Of a stretch of 64,000 nt of DNA, positions 58,091-64,000 are shown one piece after another (the first letter of the stretch is position 1; the number at the start of each line of letters is the position of its first letter). Made by a program: the position numbers and the translations under genes. The stretch is taken from the NCBI GenBank assembly GCA_963585895.1, contig OY757904.1:8744426-8808425 (forward strand). Direction: 5' to 3'. Source of the DNA: Sepioteuthis lessoniana. Its lineage: Eukaryota; Mollusca; Cephalopoda; Myopsida; Loliginidae. The notes under the pieces are model-generated. The model made no database searches and was not told the origin of the DNA. It was given only the letters and a program-made list of their open reading frames with translations.

Positions 58091-58655
58091 GGTTATTTTC
58101 TTCTTGTAAATTAATACTGGGTCTGGTTGGAAATGGGGGATCCGTTTGCATCACAAAGTCATAAAGAATTTTATGGGTCTCGTTTTTTAGAACAGTTTCT
58201 GCTTTGTGCATATACCATTTTTCAGTTAAATTCTAATTTCTTGTTCAATTTCCTGTGGATTACTATTTTTTCCTTCTGTGCCAGTCTGCTGTTTTCGCTT
58301 ATTATCATATTAATTATTAGTTATTATTAATAACTAACACAGGAATTGGTTATCTGTACCAGCCACTTTACTAACTTTCAGACTTCTAAGAAGAAAGAGT
58401 GGACATTATTTATGGTTCCTTGCCGTCACAGAACTTGCGACCCAATTTAATTTTAATAAAGCAACTAAGAATGAAAAGATTAAAAAGATTCTTGTCAATA
58501 TTAATAATTATGACTTTTAATGTGTGTGTCTATGTCGGTGTATGTGTATGTATATATGTGTGTGTGAGAGAGAAAGAGAGAGAAAGGCAGAGAAAGAGAG
58601 ATAATCATGGGTTGTTCTTTATTTCTGGTACGATGTTACCCTGTACAATCTATCG

Positions 58656-58893
58656 GTGGGGGTCCTTGTGGTGTAATGGTTAAAGCGATTGACTGCAGAA
58701 TGGTAGTAAGCGAGTTCGAACTCCAGTCGCGCTATTACGTTCACTTTCGGGCAAATACCCTTGGGAAAGGTATGAACCTCCTTATCCTCCCAGCTATGGG
58801 TTAAATAGTACCACTACTGTTCTTCTAGGGGAATAGCTTTGGCATTAAATAACCTAAAAAGAGTTGATATGCCATTAAACAAAGAAACCAAAC
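58656..58893 (+). mobile_element. SINE family A, full-length copy with target-site duplication
   Basis: The tRNA-like head starts GGTCCTTGTGGTGTAATGG (A-box region), with B box GAGTTCGAACTCC. The body is CGTTCACTTTCGGGCAAAT, CCTCCTTATCCTCCCAGC, GGGTTAAATAGTACCACTAC, and the tail AGTTGATATGCCATTAAACA. CAATCTATCG precedes (58646-58655) and follows (58894-58903) the element. RNA polymerase III transcription from the head is expected for this class. Confidence 0.92.
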
Positions 58894-58968
58894 CAATCTA
58901 TCGTATGTTATTTAGAGAATTGATAGGCACCACTAAGTCAATTTCATTTCCCTGAGAGATGCTTTAAT

Positions 58969-59258
58969 CCTATTTACCCAACCCCTCCGCTCGGGCGGGA
59001 TATGACACAAGGTCAATTTTTAAGCGGAGTTTAACTGGTTTGAATTTAGAGTTTTCCTTCTCCTAGACTAGTTGCCTCACCAAGGCTGTAGAACCCAGTC
59101 TTTCCTACTATTTACCCATAGCGGGAGGGAGAATAATTGGATTCATACCTTTCCCAAGGGTATTAGTGTTATGTAAAAATGCAATCATTCTCGTCTAGGA
59201 TTTGAACTCGTGTCGCCGTGTCCATTTCCTACGACGATAACCATTACACTACGGACAC
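58969..59258 (-). mobile_element. SINE family B, full-length copy with target-site duplication
   Basis: Minus-strand head GTGTCCGTAGTGTAATGG, ACGAGTTCAAATCCTAGACG (B-box-like) and tail GAGGGGTTGGGTAAATAGG. It is flanked by a 17-bp duplication with one mismatch: CTGAGAGATGCTTTAAT (58952-58968) and CTGAGAGATGCCTTAAT (59259-59275). Confidence 0.92.
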
Positions 59259-59657
59259 CTGAGAGATGCCTTAATTGAATATCACTCAGCTTGGCACCCA
59301 GCAACTATTATTCATGGGGCACGTTTGTGTGATTGGTGACACCCATTCACAGAAAAATATTTCAAATTTGTTTATTCAAAGTCATTAATGATATTTTCTT
59401 TACATTTCAAAAGTTCAATCAGCTATTTTTTTCCTTGAAAATCTTAAAACGTTGACATAATATTCATCAAAATGTAATTTTATCTAAATTTTCTCTCAAG
59501 TTTGGCTTTATTACCTGGAAAGATTGACAATGAATTCTTTTTGCACGATGCTTCAATAAATCATTAACACAATGTCAGATTTTATTATGCTAGTAAATAT
59601 TTTATTAATGAAGCCAGTATTGACCAATAGATGATCATAATATTTTCATGTTATACT

Positions 59658-59843
59658 TATATTTATAAGAGCAATAAACTGCACGAGTTTCAGTCTATGA
59701 TATCTATCCTGATTATTAGTTCATGGGATTTATTTTGTAAGTGTCAGGTTTTATTATGTAAACTAAGTTCAGCGTGAACTTTTATTTACAAATACATTAA
59801 AAAGAAATAGTGAAGACGATTATCGTCGAAGCAAATGGAATTA
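59658..59843 (+). repeat. Direct repeat left of the mariner, ~185 bp
   Basis: It begins TATATTTATAAGAGCAATAA and ends GAAGCAAATGGAATTA. It matches 60903-61087 with about four mismatches. Confidence 0.9.
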
Positions 59844-60902
59844 CGAGGATCATTGAATAAGTTTCCAGACTTTTTTTCGTATGGGCACTTTTATTGATAG
59901 TATACACATGAAACTCTAGTCCCCTTCAAAGTAATCTCCTCCGGCTGCAATGCACTTGTTGTACCGTTCCAACAACTTCTGGAACGCCCCATGGAAGTCC
60001 TCTTGTGTGAGCGTGTCAATGACCTTCGTCACAGCCTCTTTCATCTCCTCAATTGTCCCACAACGACAGCCTCTGAGCTTAGGGAACAACCAAAAGTCAC
60101 AGGGAGAAAGGTCTGGACAATAGGGACGGCGAGGAACTGTATTGATGCCCATCTTGGTCAAATAGTCTGTGACAAGAATGGAGTTGTGGACTGGCGTATT
60201 GTCCTGGTGGAAATGCCACTGGCCCGAGTTCAAGAGTGTTGGTATCTTCCCAAGGAATCTCTCCCAGAACTCCCTTAAAACCTCAACATAGTAACCCTAA
60301 CCCTAACCCTTTGCCCAATCAACTCTGGTATATTGACTTCCTTACTCCTCCCACACCTCTCATCATCTCTTACAGATTCCCTGCCTTTCTTGAATCTCTT
60401 ATGCCACTCAAAAACTTATGCTCGATTCATGCAAGATGGTCAAAAAGCAGTCTGAAACATTCCATGCGTTTCTGTGGCATTTTTTCCAAGTTTAAAACAC
60501 AATTTTATTGCATATCGTCCTTACGTCCAGATTGCATTTTTTGAAACTCACCAGCTGTGACAATCAGGCTTTAATAGGGTGTATTCCAATTGCTGCTGTA
60601 GGTGTTCATATTTACCAACCCCTCCGCTCGGGCAGGATATGACACAAGGTCAATTTTTTAAGCGGAGTTTAACTGGTTTGAATTTAGAGTTTTCCTTTTC
60701 CTAGACTAGTTGCCTCACAAAGGCTGAAGAACCTAGTCTGCCCTACTATTTACCTATAGCTGGAGGGAGAATAAGTGAGTTCATACCTTTCCCAAGGGTA
60801 TTAGTGCTATGTGAAATACAATCAGTTTCGTCCAGGATTTGAACACATGTCGCCGTGTCCATTTCCTGCGACGATAACCATTACACTACAGGCACCTCCA
60901 CG
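59844..60902 (-). mobile_element. Internally deleted mariner carrying a SINE in place of its leader
   Basis: Left terminal repeat GAGGATCATTGAATAAGTTTCC with TA at 59842-59843. The right end is reduced to CCACG followed by TA at 60903. Transposase remains are the best conserved of the family: 60233-59916 reads GQWHFHQDNTPVHNS, PYCPDLSPCDFW and KCIAAGGDYFEGD on the minus strand. The junction has CCCTAACCCTAACCC (60295-60309). About 180 bp of the leader and 5' repeat is replaced by the SINE at 60612-60897. Confidence 0.85.
60612..60897 (-). mobile_element. SINE family B, copy inside the mariner
   Basis: Collinear with 58969-59258, from TTTACCAACCCCTCCGCTCG to ATTACACTACAGGCACC. No target-site duplication is visible. 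It joins the mariner leader (GTTCAT) directly to the terminal base pairs (CCACG). Confidence 0.85.
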
Positions 60903-61087
60903 TATATTTATAAGAGCAATAAACTGAGCGAGTTTCAGTCTATGATATCTATCCTGATTATAAGTTCATGGGATTTGTTTTGTAAGTGTCAGGTTTTATT
61001 ATGTAAACTAAGTTCAGCGTGAACTTTTATTTACAAATACATTAAAAAGAAATAGTGAAGACGATTATCGTCGAAGCAAATGGAATT
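60903..61087 (+). repeat. Direct repeat right of the mariner, ~185 bp
   Basis: Second copy of 59658-59843, starting TATATTTATAAGAGC and ending AAGCAAATGGAATT. Unique sequence follows. Confidence 0.9.
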
Positions 61088-61384
61088 GGCTTAAAAAATC
61101 TTGGACGAAACTGTCAATATTTTACTTCGTGCTGATGTCTAAGAAAGATATGAATGCATCTGTTCTCGACTCCGCTATGTTTACATAGTAGGACAGATTG
61201 GGTTCTTTAGCTTTGGTTTGATAATCAGAATACAAGGAGAGCTTTGAATTAAAATCTACTGAACATTGTTTTAAAACTAACTTCTTATGACATCCCGCTG
61301 TAGTGGAGGGTTAGGTAAATACATACGTTCAAAAGAAATAAGCCACAGAAACATGTTTGATTTACATGGAATAAATCCTTTTAT

Positions 61385-62300
61385 TATCATACATGTTAAT
61401 ATGAGCTCCTTGAAATTCTATAATCTTCATCAGTCTTTTATTCACAGATATTCTTAACTCTTCACCAGCTACAATTTGAGATTGAAACAGTTTTATAGCT
61501 TTCCGGTAATTTTAAATATTGTTTTCTATTCTCATATACATTTCTTTCAAAGATAAACCACACGTTTTCTATTTGATTAATATCTGAAAAGCAAAGGCCA
61601 TTCCATTAATTCGGTGTTTCTGAATCCTTTTTTCGGTAAATTTGGCAATTGTCAGTTTGTAAAATGTGAAAGAGAATTATTTTGTATCAATAATCTTCAG
61701 CTTAAGGCTTCTTGTCTGTGACCTGCACAACTAAAAAGATATGGAAAAACTTGTTATAATTTTCTGTGTTTATCTTCACACCATCATCAACTTTAAAGAA
61801 CCTTTTATTTTACTCCCTACAATTTTAGCCCAAAACTTTATTCTACTTCACTCTCTTCGTATTGGTTGACTATTTCCATTCAATACAACGCTACACTCAT
61901 CACTAAAAACTATCGACGAGAAACTATCTTTTTATGTTCTTTGTCTAACTTTCACTTTTCTCTTTCTGATGCTTACAAAAATAATAGTTTAGTTGTTTTC
62001 ATATCTTTAGCCAATGATATCAATAATTTGCATCTTTTGCCTCTGTATCTATTCGCAACACCAATTTCTTCAATAATTTTCTTGCTGGTCAATCCAATTT
62101 TCCTACTTATTACCCTTTTTATTATTCTCATATATATTCTTAAAGCCAATCTTTTTGTTATCATTTTGCCATTTTTTCAATTACCTTTTCAATGGTGCTG
62201 TGACCTCAGTTTAGAGATTTTCGCAATTTCCAACCTTGTATTCTCATCACTCAATAACTTTTTAATGTCAAGTTTCTCTTTTGAGGTTGTGTCTTTCTTA
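61385..62300 (-). pseudogene. Old Tc1-like transposase, heavily decayed
   Basis: On the minus strand, successive frames give an N-terminal block (KKLLSDENTRLEIAKISKL), then GLTSKKIIEEIGVANRYRGKRCKLLISLA (second HTH), the first Asp block FSDECSVVLNGNSQPIRR-like (near 61890, frame broken), FWAKIVGS, and the catalytic Glu block FSDINQIENVWFIFERN near 61575. This order matches Tc1-type transposases. Many stops and frameshifts. The plus-strand frame at 61866-62303 is its hydrophobic shadow. Terminal repeats were not found, so element ends are unknown. Confidence 0.7.
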
Positions 62301-62348
62301 TAAACAGAAGTAATATATATATATACTTACAAAAATTATTTCGTGAGT

Positions 62349-62409
62349 TAGGAACTAACCTACTACAGTTTCGCCAAAGCGGCTCATCAGGGTACCTACA
62401 GGGTTCCTA
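62349..62409 (-). ncRNA. Hammerhead ribozyme, type I (predicted)
   Basis: On the minus strand, 62390-62384 is the core CTGATGA. Stem II follows: GCC (62383-62381) pairs with GGC (62375-62373) across GCTTT. GAAAC is at 62372-62368. Stem III is a minimal 2 bp (AC with GT) around the loop TGTA, giving the cleavage triplet GTA (62363-62361). Stem I pairs GGT (62360-62358) with ACC (62393-62391), has an internal loop, then a 7-bp helix GTTCCTA/TAGGAAC (62355-62349 with 62409-62403). All invariant core positions are present. Short stem III and an internal loop in stem I are known from hammerheads in Penelope-like elements and retrozymes. Predicted self-cleavage is between 62361 and 62360 on the minus strand. 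Confidence 0.85.
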
Positions 62410-62613
62410 CGGCAATTTACGGTGTTTTTTTCTTTTGACTAATCGATTGCGTACCTGTTGATTTTTTTTAATTGGTGTGACAAGGTTGGCCTTTTCTTTT
62501 TTTTTTTCAATATATATATTTTTCCCCCTAGACAGTGATTCGTTGTATATTTTTATCTTCGAATTCCTTGCAGGTTTTTTCCCTTACCGTAAGTGCTATT
62601 AGTCAGCAAGTTA

Positions 62614-62678
<65 letters not shown>

Positions 62679-62865
62679 AAAATGTATCTGTATCATCGGA
62701 CTATTATATCTATTAATTTTCAATTTAGTGAACAACCCTTGCGTTGCATGATAAAATCTCACACCACCAAATAGAAAAAAATATTATAAGCTGAAGGTTA
62801 TATGATACACCAAGTCATTTAAACAGCATGGAATACCCTATCTCTCTATAGCCAACCGTTCCAAT
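62410..62865. other. Gene-free stretch with (TA)n
   Basis: T-rich DNA and a long (TA)n at 62619-62675. No supported coding feature. Confidence 0.5.
62619..62675. repeat. (TA)n microsatellite, ~57 bp
   Basis: About 28 TA units. Confidence 0.95.
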
Positions 62866-62869
62866 CATC

Positions 62870-62990
62870 TATCTCTCTTGGTAGGTCTTTCAGACTCTAT
62901 TCAGTGTCTGCACAGAGCTTACGTGCGCAAGTCTTTAATGGTCGGCCAACACTGGCGTGTTCATGAGTTGGGGTCTATAAGAGAACGTCT
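62870..62990 (-). mobile_element. RTE-type LINE fragment
   Basis: GTCTGCACAGAGCTTACGTG, GCAAGTCTTTAATGGTCG and CCAACACTGGC match 31105-31165 of the second LINE in the same orientation (C-terminal region). Both ends are abrupt. Confidence 0.65.
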
Positions 62991-63059
62991 GTTTATATAA
63001 ATATAAGAATATGAGATAGGTTAAAAATATCATTGAGAGTGAAATTTTGTTTACTAAGC

Positions 63060-63180
63060 GAGAAAGGAACAATTTGTGAAACGTCCTTTTTTGCTTTCTC
63101 AAAATAGTCCACTTGACATTCAACACACTTATTTCAATGAGTTTTTCATCGGTCAATGAACTTTTTGAAAATACTCTTCT
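63060..63180 (-). pseudogene. Mariner-type transposase C-terminal fragment
   Basis: The minus strand reads LTDEKLI, then a KCVECQVDYFEKAKKD-like block with a frame break. It matches the fragment at 10760-10870 and the general C-terminal pattern of mariner transposases. No catalytic part is present. Confidence 0.45.
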
Positions 63181-64000
63181 GATATATCATGAAACTGTAT
63201 AATCGTATTTCTTTTAATACTCTTCGTGTACACAAATCTTAGCTTTAAGTTAAAAGAAACAAGAAAAACTCACACGGAACTAATTGTAGTGAGCATGGAC
63301 GTTTCTGTCTTGTACAATCTTGTGTCTTAATAAAATCTTTTGTTAAATCTATCGACCTGTTTTTGTTATAAAGAAAACAACCTTGGTAAATTAGCAAAAC
63401 AAAGGAATCAGTCTTTTACACGTATTATATCGCTAACACAATCGGCATAAATATTACTTCATGCTGTCACATTGTAATATAAAGATAATCAATACAAATA
63501 TAAAAAGTTCTGAGAAGATAGAGAGTTATATTTCTAAAGCTATACTGGTGAGACAACTGAATATTGAATTCTAAAAGAAAGACAAATATTTAAGTTTTCT
63601 GAGAAGCAAGTTTCCTAAAAGAATTGATATAATTCTGTCTTTCGTATTGTAATTTACAACCCGGAGCTTAGTTCTGAAGCAAGATCACAAATATGGGCCA
63701 CGCGATGGAGAACAAGATATATGCACTTCAGCATAATGCATAAAACAATTCATTCAGCTGAATAGAACATATCAATCAAGTTTTCCAAGTTGAAGCATGC
63801 GCTTAGAGCAGTCACTCTGAATAATTGCATTGAAAAGAAAAAATAGACAACTGTGAACCCAATAAAAGAAAAACTCATTACAAACGATGAGCTTTCTAAT
63901 AATTACCGTATTAATATTTTTTATGAATAAAATAGCTAAAAATAATTACCAGGGTTTTTATATGGAGAGCTGGTAAACTATTGTTGAGCGAGACGCCATT
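63181..64000. other. Gene-free stretch at the window end
   Basis: AT-rich DNA without a supported feature. Confidence 0.4.

Noticed and set aside
61866..62303. 145-residue plus-strand frame, the longest in its area, with hydrophobic stretches.
   Set aside because: The minus strand carries recognisable Tc1-like transposase blocks; the plus frame is its shadow.

Overview
This window looks like repeat-dense, non-genic DNA from a cephalopod mollusc, most likely an octopus. The evidence is an AT-rich background full of (TA)n, (GT)n, (CT)n and (ATT)n microsatellites, several copies of tRNA-derived SINEs of a kind I associate with octopus, RTE-type LINEs that end in (GAT)n, many internally deleted mariner copies, and decayed Tc1-like and gypsy-like elements. 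I found no convincing host protein-coding exon, rRNA or standard tRNA gene. Every long reading frame I could interpret belongs to a transposable element. The species is an inference from repeat content.

Layout. 1-9860: a tandem array of a SINE 3' tail, then a three-level nest. A mariner (532-9858) is split by a near full-length RTE-type LINE on the minus strand (693-9100), which is itself split by an LTR element with no gag or pol (2534-7461). 10-16 kb: LINE and mariner debris, a twin-primed LINE copy, and a fragment of a second LINE family. 18.9-24.8 kb: SINEs, a palindromic element, and two minus-strand mariners, one split by a plus-strand LINE. 28-30.6 kb: an inverted-repeat element and a complete but recently inactivated Tc1-like transposon with TIRs of about 220 bp. 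31-36 kb: a second near full-length minus-strand LINE carrying a mariner, a SINE and a 5'-truncated LINE copy with a perfect 14-bp target-site duplication. 36-46 kb: SINEs, a compound minisatellite, an inverted-repeat element, two decayed mariner-type transposases and long gene-free DNA. 46.6-48.5 kb: a foldback element with hammerhead-like cores, and a LINE carrying a solo LTR with its 4-bp duplication. 50-54.5 kb: a minus-strand gypsy-type element with gag and integrase remains but no reverse transcriptase, and a mariner inside a dispersed repeat. 56-61 kb: SINEs and a mariner flanked by direct repeats of about 185 bp. 61-64 kb: a decayed Tc1-like transposase and, beside it, a sequence with all the parts of a type I hammerhead ribozyme.

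How the parts relate. The autonomous machinery is mostly dead: each LINE, Tc1-like and gypsy-like frame has stops, frameshifts or missing domains. All mariner copies in which the region can be read share one internal deletion that removes the first catalytic Asp region, so they look like one non-autonomous family moved in trans. SINE family A, dispersed repeat D and the tandem array at 1-529 share one 3' tail, which suggests a common retrotransposition partner. Insertion order can be read from the nests: mariner before LINE before LTR element at 0.5-9.9 kb, but LINE before mariner at 31-36 kb, so the two classes were active over overlapping periods.
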